NCBI RefSeq assembly: GCF_007754155.1
Contig: NZ_CP037423.1
Coordinates: forward strand, 434,001 to 498,000
Direction: 5' to 3'
DNA: 64,000 nucleotides
From: Stieleria neptunia
Lineage (GTDB): Bacteria; Planctomycetota; Planctomycetia; Pirellulales; Pirellulaceae
The notes beneath the pieces were generated by a model that was not told where the DNA came from, did no database searches, and worked only from the letters and a program-made list of their open reading frames with translations. The translations under genes were made by a program, and so were the position numbers. Below are positions 17,758 to 26,808 of the stretch, one piece after another (the first letter of the stretch is position 1; each line of letters starts with the position of its first letter).

Positions 17758-18072
17758 GTGATGCTTTTGCCCCTTTCACACCAAACGGCGAAACGCGTGT
17801 TTCAAGTTGAACTTGCATCGGCGATTTGCGATTCGACCCTCCCTCGCTTCGCTCGACCTTCTTGCCAGGCATTGGTATCTGCACAAGTTGCAAGAGTCGT
17901 AGTCACCCTCCCTCTGGGAGGGTCGCGGAGGAGTTTACGACGACGCGGGGAGGGTCGATGTGGCTGGGAATCGCTTAGTGACGATCGCTCGACCCTCCCC
18001 TCGCTGCGCTCGACCCTCCCTGCCAGGGAGGGTGACTTGCCAGGTGGGATGCGGCCCACTGCAAAGCCGCAG
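17758..18072. repeat. CCCTCCC/GGGAGGG hairpin cluster upstream of second PSD1 gene
   Basis: This 315-bp interval holds short palindromes, ACCCTCCCTCTGGGAGGGT (17905-17923) and a near-identical one at 18013-18033. Complementary GGGAGGGTCG and CGACCCTCCC tracts lie between them. It is open in frame with the next gene, but its translation is unlike any signal peptide, so it is treated as a leader. Confidence 0.65.
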
Positions 18073-21012
18073 ATGTCGGATCGAGTTGCAAAGCCGCTTG
18101 GGAAAGCCGGTCGGTCCCGTTGGCGGTTCGGAATCCTGTTGCTGATCATCGCCAGTTGCGTTGGCGACGTGGCTCGGGCCGAGGAGCCGATCGATTTCAA
18201 CAAGCAAATTCGCCCGATCCTGACGCAGCATTGCACCTCCTGTCACGGCGGGGTCAAGCAAGCCGGCGATCTGTCGTTTGTGTACGCCGACAAAGTCTTG
18301 CCGCCCGACGGATGGGTGATCGAGCCCGGTGATCCCGACGCGTCGATCCTGATCGAGCGGGTCAAATCCGACGATCCCGATGATCGGATGCCGCCCCCGC
18401 ATGAGCATCCCGATCCGTTGTCACCGGATGAAATCGAGTTGCTGGAACGTTGGATCGGCGAAGGCGCCAAATGGGGTGGGCTGTGGTCGTTGGAGCCGCT
18501 CCAGCCGGCCACGTTCTCGGCCGGAGAAAATCACTCGAACTGGCCCCGGCAACCGCTGGATGGACGGGTGCTCGAGCGACTGACGAGCCGAGGGCTTTCT
18601 CCATCACCCGAAGCCGCTCCGGAGGAATGGCTGCGACGTGTGTCGTTTGACCTGATCGGTTTGCCGCCGTCGATGGAACGCATCCGAACGTTCACGACCG
18701 CGCTCGGCCGAGCCGTCGACGCTGCGTCGCGAGAGCGTGTTTATTTGCGCGAGGTCGATCGGCTGCTCGGTAGCGAACGGTTCGGAGAACGATGGGCATC
18801 GGTCTGGATGGACCTGGCCCGCTACGCCGACTCGAAAGGTTTTGAAAAAGACCCGCATCGCGACATGTGGCCGTATCGCGATTGGCTGATTCGGGCGTTC
18901 AACGACGACCTGCCCTATGACCAATTCACGATCCGCCAGTTGGCCGGTGACCTGTTGGAGAATCCCACGTCGGATGACTTGATTGCGACCGCGTTTCACC
19001 GCAACACGCAAACCAATACCGAAGGCGGGACCGACGACGAAGAGTTTCGCGTGGCGGCATTGATCGATCGGATCAACACGACGTGGACCGTCTGGCAGGC
19101 GACGACGTTCGGATGCGTGCAATGCCATTCACACCCCTACGACGCGTTCAAGCACGACGAGTATTACGCCTGCATGGCGATCATGAACGACACGTTGGAT
19201 GCCGATTTGGCGTCGGATTACCCGACTCTGAAAATTCCCGACGATCCGGCACGCATCTCGGCGGCGGTGGAAGTCCAACGGACCTACCAAAAGCGGCGTG
19301 CCGAGCGCAATCAACTCGGCAGCGCGCTCGCCGGGAATGTTTCCTGGAGCCCACTGGTGCCGTCGAGCGTTTCGAGTACCGAAGGCAAACTGCGGATCGA
19401 TGGCGATCAGGTCCGCACCGCCGGCGGCACGTTCCCTCCGGGGGTGCGGTACACGGTCCAAGCAAACGCGTCGCCGCTGACTGCCTTGCGGATTGAGATT
19501 CTGCCCGCCTCGGACAACCCCTCCGAGTGGCCTGAACAAGGATCCGTGTTGAGTCAATTGAAATTGTCCGTGGTGAAAGCGGACGGTGCCGTGATGCCGG
19601 TGCCGATCGCCGATGTGTTCGCCGACGCACTGACCGGTCCGGATGATCCGCGGTCGAGTCTGGACAAGGACGCGGCCGGTGTCGGTGGTTATCCGAAACT
19701 GCATCGTCCCCGTTGGGCCGTCTTTGTGCTGCGTGATCGTCTGCTGCTGGATGAGGTTGGCCCCGGTGCCGTGCTGCAGTTGGAGATGCTGCAATCCAAC
19801 AGCGTTACCGGTAATCTGGCGACGCCGATTCGTCATTTTCGCTGGGACGTTTGCGACGAACCGGCTTGGATCGAATTGATCGCATCGCAGGCACTTGCCG
19901 ACGCGAATCAAGCTTTGGCGCAAGCGAAGCAAGCGGCCGCCAAAGTGCGTGGCGCGGCCCTGCCCGTGATGCAGCAACGCCAAGCCGCGGTCGGCCGCGC
20001 GACACGTCAGTTCATTCGCGGCAATTGGCTCGATCGTGGTGAAGAAATCCCGCCGGGAATCCCCGCCGTCTTCGACACCGAACATACGGTTCGCAACCGC
20101 TTGGATTTCGCCCGCTGGATCGTTTCGGACGACAACCCGTTGGCGGCCCGCGTTTGGGCCAATCGCATTTGGGCGCAGCTGTTTGGAATCGGATTGGTCG
20201 AGACCTTGGAAGATTTCGGATCGAGCGGAACACAGCCCTTTGATCGCGAACTGTTGGACCATTTGGCGTTGCGGTTACGCGACGAGCATCGGTGGCAGTT
20301 GAAGCCGTTGTTGCGAGAACTCGTGCTGTCGTCGGTGTATCGCCAGACCAGCACGGCGCCGGAGTCGTTACGCCAGCAAGATCCTCGCAATCGACTGTTG
20401 GCGCGCGGCCCGCGAACACGGTTGACGGCGGAGATGATTCGCGACCAGGCGTTGGCGGTGGCGGGGCTACTGGAAAATCGGCTCGGCGGACCGTCGGTCA
20501 TGCCGCCGCAACCCGACGGTGTTTGGCAAACCGTTTACAGCGGCGCGCAGTGGAAGACACCTGAAGGGGCCGGCAAGTACCGACGGGCGCTTTACACCTA
20601 TTGGCGACGCACCAGTCCCTACCCCAGTTTTTTAATGTTCGATTCGCCGACCCGAGATCTTTGCTCGGCTCGGCGGATCGCGACCAACACACCGCTGCAG
20701 GCGCTGGTCACGTTGAACGACCCCGTCTATGTCGAATGTGGACGGGCACTGGCAAGTCGCGCGACCGCTGCGTCCGCGGCCAGTGACACCGCGGCCAGTG
20801 ACACCGCGGACATCGGGCAAGCGATCGAGTGGATGTACCGAGCGGTGACACAGCGGACGCCCGGTCAACTCGAGATCGATGAATTAATACAACTGTATCA
20901 CGATTTGCGGGATGACCGATCGGGTGATGCCGCCCGTGATGGGATCGCCCCAGACGCCCTGGCGATCGTCGCCAACACCATTTTGAATTTGGATCGAGCG
21001 GTAACGAAATGA
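18073..21012 (+). CDS. PSD1/DUF1549-DUF1553 protein with cytochrome c-like domain (second copy)
   Basis: An exported protein of about 979 residues. The signal helix FGILLLIIASCVGDVARA is followed by a cytochrome c domain with CTSCH (Cys54, Cys57, His58). DUF1549 is seen in FDLIGLPPS, WMDLARYADSKGFEKD and the CVQCHSHPYDAF site. A beta-rich insertion comes next, then DUF1553 (ARVWANRIWAQLFG, DFGSSGTQPFD, CSARRIATNTPLQAL). It is longer than the first copy because of the insertion at about 390-600. The start is uncertain: ATG 18073 is placed before the signal helix, ATG 18049 is possible, and the frame is open to 17758. It overlaps the following DUF1501 gene by 4 bp. Confidence 0.85.
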   Translation: MSDRVAKPLGKAGRSRWRFGILLLIIASCVGDVARAEEPIDFNKQIRPILTQHCTSCHGGVKQAGDLSFVYADKVLPPDGWVIEPGDPDASILIERVKSDDPDDRMPPPHEHPDPLSPDEIELLERWIGEGAKWGGLWSLEPLQPATFSAGENHSNWPRQPLDGRVLERLTSRGLSPSPEAAPEEWLRRVSFDLIGLPPSMERIRTFTTALGRAVDAASRERVYLREVDRLLGSERFGERWASVWMDLARYADSKGFEKDPHRDMWPYRDWLIRAFNDDLPYDQFTIRQLAGDLLENPTSDDLIATAFHRNTQTNTEGGTDDEEFRVAALIDRINTTWTVWQATTFGCVQCHSHPYDAFKHDEYYACMAIMNDTLDADLASDYPTLKIPDDPARISAAVEVQRTYQKRRAERNQLGSALAGNVSWSPLVPSSVSSTEGKLRIDGDQVRTAGGTFPPGVRYTVQANASPLTALRIEILPASDNPSEWPEQGSVLSQLKLSVVKADGAVMPVPIADVFADALTGPDDPRSSLDKDAAGVGGYPKLHRPRWAVFVLRDRLLLDEVGPGAVLQLEMLQSNSVTGNLATPIRHFRWDVCDEPAWIELIASQALADANQALAQAKQAAAKVRGAALPVMQQRQAAVGRATRQFIRGNWLDRGEEIPPGIPAVFDTEHTVRNRLDFARWIVSDDNPLAARVWANRIWAQLFGIGLVETLEDFGSSGTQPFDRELLDHLALRLRDEHRWQLKPLLRELVLSSVYRQTSTAPESLRQQDPRNRLLARGPRTRLTAEMIRDQALAVAGLLENRLGGPSVMPPQPDGVWQTVYSGAQWKTPEGAGKYRRALYTYWRRTSPYPSFLMFDSPTRDLCSARRIATNTPLQALVTLNDPVYVECGRALASRATAASAASDTAASDTADIGQAIEWMYRAVTQRTPGQLEIDELIQLYHDLRDDRSGDAARDGIAPDALAIVANTILNLDRAVTK

Positions 21013-22484
21013 AAACTCTTCACGACCAGGTTCAAGAAGAATTTGCAAGGCTGCAGACGCGGAAACATTTCTTGCGAAACTGCTCGATGGGACTCGCCGG
21101 GGTCTGGTTGGGCGGACAGTCGATGGCCGCCGACCGCGTTGGCACGCAACCGGACGCCTCCGACGCCGGGCAATCGATTCCGCACTTTCCGCCGCGGGCC
21201 AAACGCGTCATTTTTCTGCACATGGCCGGTTCACCCAGCCAACTGGAACTGTTCGATTACAAGCCGGCGCTGCAGAAGCTTGACGGCCAGGATTGTCCCG
21301 CCAGTTTCTTAGCAGGCAAACGTTTCGCCTTCATTCAAGGCGTTCCGAAAATGTTGGGGCCGCAGTATCCCTTTCAACAATGTGGCCAAAGCGGCGCCTG
21401 GGTTTCCGATCGGATGCCCGAATTCCAATCGGTCGTCGACCGGGTTTGTTTCGTCAAGTCGATGCACACCACCCAGTTCAACCACGGGCCGGCCCAATTG
21501 CTGCTGCACACGGGAAACCAGAATCTGGGCAGTGCGTCGTTCGGTGCCTGGACCATGTATGGACTGGGCAGCGAAAGCGAAAACCTGCCAGGCTTCATCG
21601 TATTGGTCTCTGGCGGCAAAACGCCGTCGGCCGGGAAAAGCGTTTGGGGATCCGGTTTTTTGCCCTCGGTCTACCAGGGAGTGCAGTGCCGATCCAAGGG
21701 CGATCCGGTGCTGTATCTGTCCAACCCGGACGGCGTTTCGCTGCAACAGCGACGCCGGGCCTTGGACGCGATTGGACGGATCAATCAGCAAACGTTCAAT
21801 GAGACCGGTGATCCGGAAGTGCTGACGCGAATCTCTCAATACGAGATGGCGTTTCGAATGCAAACCCATGCGACCGAAGCGTTCGATCTGCGGCAGGAAG
21901 ACAAGGCGACGCACGCCCTGTACGGCACCGAGCCGGGCAAAGAATCGTTTGCCAACAATTGTTTGCTCGCCCGGCGTTTGGCCGAGCGTGGTGTGCGGTT
22001 CATCCAGCTGTTTCACTGGGGGTGGGATTCACACGGCGCGGCCGAAAGCGAAGCCCTCAACGGCGGTTTCAAAACCCGCTGCGAAGAAGTCGATCGCCCG
22101 ATCGCGGCTCTGTTGAATGATCTCGCTCGGCGAGGGTTGCTCGAAGACACGCTGGTGGTTTGGGGCGGCGAGTTCGGTCGCACACCGATGCGGGAAAATC
22201 GTGGCGGACGCGAGATGCGATTCGTCGGTCGCGACCACAACCCCGGTGCGTTCACGATGTGGATGGCCGGCGGCGGAATCAAACCCGGGATCTCCTACGG
22301 CGAAACGGACGAGATCGGTTATGAAGCGATCGAAAATAAGGTCTCACCACATGACCTGCATGCGACCCTGCAGCACTTGCTGGGGATCGACCACAAGCGA
22401 TTGACCTACATGCATCAAGGGCTGCCGCAACGATTGTCCAACGTCACGCAGCCTTCGCGGGTCGTGGAAGAGATCATGGCGTGA
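21009..22484 (+). CDS. DUF1501 protein, sulfatase-like fold (second copy)
   Basis: A 491-residue protein whose ATG overlaps the preceding stop (ATGA), which implies translational coupling with the PSD1 partner. The N-terminus has RKHFLRNCSMGLAGVWLGG, a weak export signal. Family landmarks are HFPPRAKRVIFLHMAGSPSQ, FGAWTMYGLGSESENLPG, VVWGGEFGRTPM and DHNPGAFTMWMAGGG. It is paralogous to the DUF1501 protein at 16342-17757. Function is unknown; the fold superfamily includes phosphatases and sulfatases, and the location is presumably periplasmic. Confidence 0.9.
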   Translation: MKTLHDQVQEEFARLQTRKHFLRNCSMGLAGVWLGGQSMAADRVGTQPDASDAGQSIPHFPPRAKRVIFLHMAGSPSQLELFDYKPALQKLDGQDCPASFLAGKRFAFIQGVPKMLGPQYPFQQCGQSGAWVSDRMPEFQSVVDRVCFVKSMHTTQFNHGPAQLLLHTGNQNLGSASFGAWTMYGLGSESENLPGFIVLVSGGKTPSAGKSVWGSGFLPSVYQGVQCRSKGDPVLYLSNPDGVSLQQRRRALDAIGRINQQTFNETGDPEVLTRISQYEMAFRMQTHATEAFDLRQEDKATHALYGTEPGKESFANNCLLARRLAERGVRFIQLFHWGWDSHGAAESEALNGGFKTRCEEVDRPIAALLNDLARRGLLEDTLVVWGGEFGRTPMRENRGGREMRFVGRDHNPGAFTMWMAGGGIKPGISYGETDEIGYEAIENKVSPHDLHATLQHLLGIDHKRLTYMHQGLPQRLSNVTQPSRVVEEIMA

Positions 22485-22501
22485 CGCAATGGTATGGCGT
22501 T

Positions 22502-22567
22502 GTACGACGTCCTTTCTAGGTCGTCGGGGCGAGCCCTGCGGACGACGGCCCGGAAGGGCCATCGTAC
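22502..22567. repeat. GTACGAC palindromic repeat, copy 1
   Basis: An imperfect hairpin that starts GTACGACGTCC and ends GGGCCATCGTAC, with nested GACGACGG arms. A second copy lies at 43818-43883. It sits 17 bp after the stop codon of the DUF1501 gene. Confidence 0.75.
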
Positions 22568-22613
22568 TGGAAAAACCGGTCGTCCTAGGCGGCTAAAGCC
22601 TGCACACCGACGC

Positions 22614-23444
22614 TTACGCATCGAGCTTCTCGGCCTTTTCCGAAATCTCCGACTCGAGCGCCTGTTTGGCTTCCAGCGCGTGTAGCAATTCCCGCTGTTC
22701 GGCTTCGAATTCTTCTTGCTGTTCGACCGACATGGCGTGTTCCTGGTCACCCCTGAATCCGGCCCGGCGTTTATCCAGTCGTTCGACGTCGTCCAGATCA
22801 CCGTACAGGATCAGCACGTCACCGGGATGGACCACGTCGTCGCCCCGCGGCGTGCCTTGAAAAATGCCGCCTTCACGCCGGATGCTCAGCACCAAAATCC
22901 CTTCGTCGCTCAGCCGCAGCGAGGCGAGTGATTTACCGGCCATCCAATCACGTGGCTCGACCAGCATTTCGGTCACGGCGTAGCCGCGTGAGAGTTCCAG
23001 CAGGCTGACGTAATCACGAACGTCCAGATCCGTAAACGTTTTGAGCAGCCAGGCGATGACGCGGTTCATGTGTCGTTCGACCCAACGACTGGAAAAGAAG
23101 ACCCACAGAAAAGTGATGCCGCCGATCAGGATCGTGAACAGCAGGACCTGGGTTTGCCAGGTGGAGTTCGACGTGCTCATCACCGACACCATCACGGTCG
23201 CAGCGACGGTGGCAATCCCCACGTTTCCCAACAGCATCAACAGCATGACGATCTGCCGCCGCACGGGATGGGAGACCACCATTTCCGATTCTTGGGTGGT
23301 GAAACCGGATCCGGTGAAAGCCGATCGGGCCTGAAATTTCGCGGCTTCGCGTGACAGTCCCGTGAACATCAGCGCCATCGCGGCCACCCGCGTGACGATC
23401 ATCGACAGCGTGAGTGTCACCAATAGTGAAATTACACCGACCAC
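22614..23444 (-). CDS. TrkA-C (RCK_C) domain membrane protein, putative ion channel subunit
   Basis: A protein of about 276 residues. The N-terminal half has hydrophobic helices around residues 1-25, 65-90 and 95-120. Between the first two lies FQARSAFTGSGFTTQE, which resembles a Trk/Ktr-type potassium pore loop. The C-terminal half (about 145-225) is an RCK_C domain (EMLVEPRDWMAGKSLASLRL, GDVLILYGDLDDV) followed by a Glu-rich coiled coil. RCK_C domains bind ligands, in several bacteria cyclic di-AMP, and gate potassium transport. Because a diadenylate cyclase is encoded 550 bp away, ligand control by c-di-AMP is a reasonable inference. The start is GTG 23444 (GGAGA upstream) or TTG 23450. 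Confidence 0.75.
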   Translation of the reverse strand: MVGVISLLVTLTLSMIVTRVAAMALMFTGLSREAAKFQARSAFTGSGFTTQESEMVVSHPVRRQIVMLLMLLGNVGIATVAATVMVSVMSTSNSTWQTQVLLFTILIGGITFLWVFFSSRWVERHMNRVIAWLLKTFTDLDVRDYVSLLELSRGYAVTEMLVEPRDWMAGKSLASLRLSDEGILVLSIRREGGIFQGTPRGDDVVHPGDVLILYGDLDDVERLDKRRAGFRGDQEHAMSVEQQEEFEAEQRELLHALEAKQALESEISEKAEKLDA

Positions 23445-23541
23445 AAGCAATCTCCGGGTGATCCAATGCCATCGACATGAACGTCAAGCAGGGTGTTTTT
23501 TTAGCGGACCGATCGAAGATTAGACGACATCCAAAAACGAC

Positions 23542-23578
23542 GCGACCCGCAAAGCCAAAATAATACTTTGCGGGTCGC
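23542..23578 (-). terminator. Hairpin terminator candidate
   Basis: A perfect 13-bp stem (GCGACCCGCAAAG / CTTTGCGGGTCGC) around an 11-nt AT-rich loop. Read on the minus strand it is followed shortly by GTTTTTGG. It lies 68 bp downstream of the 41-residue ORF and so could end that transcript before the channel gene. Confidence 0.65.
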
Positions 23579-23645
23579 TATGAAAAAGCGTGGTAGGGCG
23601 ATGATCAAACTTGCCTTGGCACGCGTCAGAATTGGGGCGATCGAC

Positions 23646-23771
23646 TTATCGTTTTTTACCGCGTGGTGAAGCCGCCGACTTTCCCTTGTGGTTCGTGACG
23701 GGGGTGACGACGGGCGCTACTTTTTTGTTGAAGCCCTTGGGTTTCTTTTGGTTCTTGCCACGGTTGGCCAT
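23646..23771 (-). CDS. Small basic protein of 41 residues
   Basis: A short ORF beginning MANRGKNQKKPKGFNKK and ending SPRGKKR, with about a third Lys/Arg and no membrane helix or cysteine. A strong Shine-Dalgarno (GAGGAAAC) lies 4-11 nt upstream of the ATG, unusual for this genome and the main support for translation. An in-frame extension to 23861 has no such site. The charge suggests nucleic-acid or ribosome binding, but no family was recognised. It lies between the channel gene and the cyclase gene on the same strand, separated from each by more than 190 bp. Confidence 0.65.
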   Translation of the reverse strand: MANRGKNQKKPKGFNKKVAPVVTPVTNHKGKSAASPRGKKR

Positions 23772-23996
23772 TGCAGTTTCCTCGCAGGAGCAAACGATTC
23801 GGTGGGCGACCCACGCCGGGTCGATCGCAGCGGTTAAATGCATTTCTCGTGCCAATGTCACCGACAGGGAGCCGGGGTGCGGTTTGTCGGCAACAAGACG
23901 CAGTGGGAGCGTCGGGCGCCGGCGAGGGTCTGGAAAAGAAGCTGCATCGTGATGGAAAAATGTTTTCCAACCGCGATGTCACCTGTCAGCCGGACT

Positions 23997-25217
23997 TTAG
24001 TTGGGAGCGGTGCTCGGATCGGTCGTCGGCGGATCCGGCCGTTTCAGATTCATCTTCAACAGCACGACGCGGGGGTCGATGCGATAGGGAAACAGGTTGG
24101 CGGGCAAGCGGATGTTTTGCTCGCTGAGCAGGATTTCGTGGTACCCGGCCGCTGAGTCGCCGAGGTCCAACGAGACTTTGAGGCTGGCCGGGTCGAGGAA
24201 TCGAAAATCGCGTTCGGAACCCGACAGCGTCACGCGGCATTCCATCGGCGCCGAGGTGTCAATCTCCAGTTGCTTGGCCACGTTCCGGTACTCCATCGGC
24301 ACGATGAAGGTGCGTTGGACGGTGTGCGGGTCGTAGGCGAGCACGAACCAGGCTGCGACGGCCACGATCAGCGACAGGATTTTCAAACCCGCGTGGTCGA
24401 CCAGGATTTGTTTCCAGATCGGTGGCCGGGAATCGCCGAGAACGGATGCGAAACTTTGTTCCAGGCAGTGTTGCAGGTCGGCGGGGGTGGCCATTTCGGT
24501 CAGCGTCCCCGCCTGGGCGACACTGACGCTGCCCCGTTCCTCGGACACCACGATGGTCACCGCATCGGAGCGTTCGGAAAGCCCCAGTGCGGCGCTGTGG
24601 CGGGTGCCGCGGCCTTCGATCTTGTTGGTGTTCGGGGAGATCGGCAGTTGGGCGGCGTACTGTTCGATGTGGTCACGGTCGATCACGATCGCACCGTCGT
24701 GTCCCGGCGAACTGGAATCAAAGATGCTGTAGACCAGTGGCACGCTGAACCTGCCGTCCAGCGGGAAGCCGCCATTGAGAAGACGTTCGAGCGACTCCTT
24801 TCGCTTCAGCACGATCAGGGCGCCCGTTTTCGAGGACGCCATGCGAAACACCACGTCCACCAGCGCGTCGATCTCCACCAGGCTCTGGCCGCCGTGCTCG
24901 AAATGAACGGACCGGAACGAAGCCACCCGTTCCAGCAGCCGACGCAGGTCTTCCTGGAAAACCACGACCAAGATGAACAACAGAACGGCAAAGGTGGTGT
25001 GAAAGGCCAGCGACGTCAGGTACATGTCCAGGCTGCGGGCCAAAAAATACACCCAGGCGAGCGCCGCCACGCCGACCAGGACGCCCCGTGATGCCGTCTG
25101 CTGGAACCAGAGTAGCGAAGCGTACAGGAACGCCGAAACCAGCAGAATGTCGATCGCGTCGACAAGGCGGAATGTCTGCCGCAACTCGTCAGAGATCAAG
25201 AAAATCGATTCAATCAT
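23997..25217 (-). CDS. Diadenylate cyclase (CdaA-like) fused to a YbbR-like C-terminal region
   Basis: A 406-residue protein. The N-terminal 90 residues have three membrane helices and VVFQEDLRRLLERV, matching CdaA. The DAC domain (about 100-235) has SSPGHDGAIV with Asp174-Gly-Ala and GTRHSAALGLSE. The canonical second motif is RHR; here it reads Arg206-His-Ser208. A further membrane helix (ILSLIVAVAAWFVLAY, about 280) leads into a beta-rich tail (to 406) resembling one YbbR repeat of the CdaA regulator CdaR. The enzyme should make cyclic di-AMP from two ATP at the membrane. In Firmicutes, CdaA and CdaR are separate proteins. The ATG 25217 start was chosen over TTG 25223. A DHH phosphoesterase gene is divergent. 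Confidence 0.88.
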   Translation of the reverse strand: MIESIFLISDELRQTFRLVDAIDILLVSAFLYASLLWFQQTASRGVLVGVAALAWVYFLARSLDMYLTSLAFHTTFAVLLFILVVVFQEDLRRLLERVASFRSVHFEHGGQSLVEIDALVDVVFRMASSKTGALIVLKRKESLERLLNGGFPLDGRFSVPLVYSIFDSSSPGHDGAIVIDRDHIEQYAAQLPISPNTNKIEGRGTRHSAALGLSERSDAVTIVVSEERGSVSVAQAGTLTEMATPADLQHCLEQSFASVLGDSRPPIWKQILVDHAGLKILSLIVAVAAWFVLAYDPHTVQRTFIVPMEYRNVAKQLEIDTSAPMECRVTLSGSERDFRFLDPASLKVSLDLGDSAAGYHEILLSEQNIRLPANLFPYRIDPRVVLLKMNLKRPDPPTTDPSTAPN

Positions 25218-25428
25218 GGTCAACCAGAGGGGCTGTCATCCATTGTCGCCCGTTTCCGGGGGGGCCGCGTTGCCTAACCGGCCCCGTTGGGCGGATCTGG
25301 AGCGCGAACTTCGCCGAATCAGGATTCCCAACCTTTATAGCGGTGTTGGCCGCGGATACGATAGCAAACAGGGGCGGTGTTTCCCCGGTTTGAATCAAGG
25401 GTAGGCGTGTGATGAAAGCGACGGCGTT

Positions 25429-26496
25429 ATGAAGGCAACGCAATTGAATGCGAAATCCGTCTCCACCCGGCTGTTGGAGCGTCTCGACGATTGTGCCGAG
25501 GTCGTCGTCGTGATGCACGATAATCCCGATCCGGATGCGATCGCGTCGGGCTGGGGGCTGAAAGTCCTGATCGATGAAACGGTCGGGCTGCCGACACGGG
25601 TGATCGGCGGCGGCGCGATCGTGCGGGCCGAAAACCGACACATGGTGGATTTGTTGGAACCGCCGATCGAATTGGTGGACGACTTTGAATTCGATGACCG
25701 CACCGCGGCGATTCTGGTCGATTGTGGGGCCGAAGCTTCCAACCACGTTTTGACCCGTCAGGGGGTCAAGCCCTTCGCGATCATCGATCATCACATCGCC
25801 GATCAACGCAGGGTCCAGACGCCGTTTAGCGACATCCGTGTGGAGGTCGCCGCGTCGGCGTCGATCATTGCCAGCTACCTGCGTGAGCAAAAGATCTGCC
25901 CGGGGGCGAAGTTGGCGACCGCTATGCTGTATGCGATCAGCACCGAGACCTGCGCCTACGAGTCCCATTATTCGTCGCTGGATCGATTGATCTTGCCCTG
26001 GTTGATGGAATACGGCGAACCCGAGTTGTTGGCCGAAATCCACAACGCACCGCTGCAGCGATCGTATTACGGAGATCTGCTTCTGGCACTGCAAAACACC
26101 TTTCTCTATGAGGATGTGGCGATGTGCTTCTTGCCCCGCGCCGATGGCGTCGAGATTGTGGGCGAGATCGCCGATCTGCTGATCCGGGGGGATTCGGTCA
26201 GCCGGGTGATGTGCGGCGCCGTGATCGCGGGGGACCTGCTGGTCTCGGCGCGGACACAATATGTTGAAGACAACGCGGCGGAGATGATTCGAGAAACCAT
26301 GAAAGGTCTGGGAGGTTCGGGGGGACACGCGCATCGGGCCGGCGGGAAAATCCCCAACGTCGGCGACAGCGCCGCCGCGATCGACAAGGTCTCCAACCTG
26401 CTGCGCGATCGTTGGTTGGACGTCTGTGGCGTCGAACGCAAACGGGGCACGCGCTTGATCGCCAAACGCGAAATTGTGCAGCACTTGGATCTTTAA
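25429..26496 (+). CDS. DHH/DHHA1 phosphoesterase, candidate cyclic-di-AMP or nanoRNA phosphodiesterase
   Basis: A 355-residue cytoplasmic protein of the NrnA/DhhP group. The metal-binding motifs are clear: His30-x-x-Pro-Asp34-x-Asp36 (HDNPDPDAIAS), ILVDCGAE near residue 98, and the DHH signature at 120-122 (IIDHHIADQ). The C-terminal DHHA1 motif GGSGGHAHRAGG is at about 295-306. Such enzymes cleave short oligonucleotides, pAp or linear and cyclic di-AMP. Divergent placement 211 bp from a diadenylate cyclase favours the c-di-AMP role, but sequence alone cannot separate the activities. A hairpin follows at 26592-26618. Confidence 0.88.
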   Translation: MKATQLNAKSVSTRLLERLDDCAEVVVVMHDNPDPDAIASGWGLKVLIDETVGLPTRVIGGGAIVRAENRHMVDLLEPPIELVDDFEFDDRTAAILVDCGAEASNHVLTRQGVKPFAIIDHHIADQRRVQTPFSDIRVEVAASASIIASYLREQKICPGAKLATAMLYAISTETCAYESHYSSLDRLILPWLMEYGEPELLAEIHNAPLQRSYYGDLLLALQNTFLYEDVAMCFLPRADGVEIVGEIADLLIRGDSVSRVMCGAVIAGDLLVSARTQYVEDNAAEMIRETMKGLGGSGGHAHRAGGKIPNVGDSAAAIDKVSNLLRDRWLDVCGVERKRGTRLIAKREIVQHLDL

Positions 26497-26591
26497 CAAG
26501 ATCCGCTACCGGAACACCGCAAACTGGTATGGAGCTACTGGATGACCAGGAGGTTCGGCCTTGATGGTCACAGGTAGGTCCCCATCCCAGG

Positions 26592-26618
26592 GGCGTGCCA
26601 AGCTTGTCTTGGCACGCC
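26592..26618 (+). terminator. Hairpin between convergent genes
   Basis: A perfect 11-bp stem (GGCGTGCCAAG / CTTGGCACGCC) with a 5-nt loop, about 95 bp after the DHH gene stop. No strong T-run follows, so it could be a Rho-independent-like terminator or just a dispersed palindrome. Confidence 0.5.
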
Positions 26619-26648
26619 TACTCTTCTGTTGCCGACGCACGTGGGTGC

Positions 26649-26787
26649 CCAATGCCATCTACTTTGACGCCAAGCGGGCTGTCGATATTGTGAGCCGCGA
26701 CGCTGCCCGAGGCCTTACGGCCAGCGGCTCACCATTGACTCAGCAGATCCCGACTCAATCGACAGCCCGCTCGCGCCGTTCCGCTAC
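26649..26787. repeat. Nested-hairpin REP-like element, copy 2 (short)
   Basis: The inner palindrome is at 26690-26732 and lacks the central ACGCGTAAGCGGCCGGGCA part present in other copies. It is flanked by GGGCTGTCGAT and ATCGACAGCCC arms. It fills the space between the convergent DHH and response regulator genes. Confidence 0.85.
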
Positions 26788-26808
26788 GATTTCAGCGGTG
26801 CGACCCGA

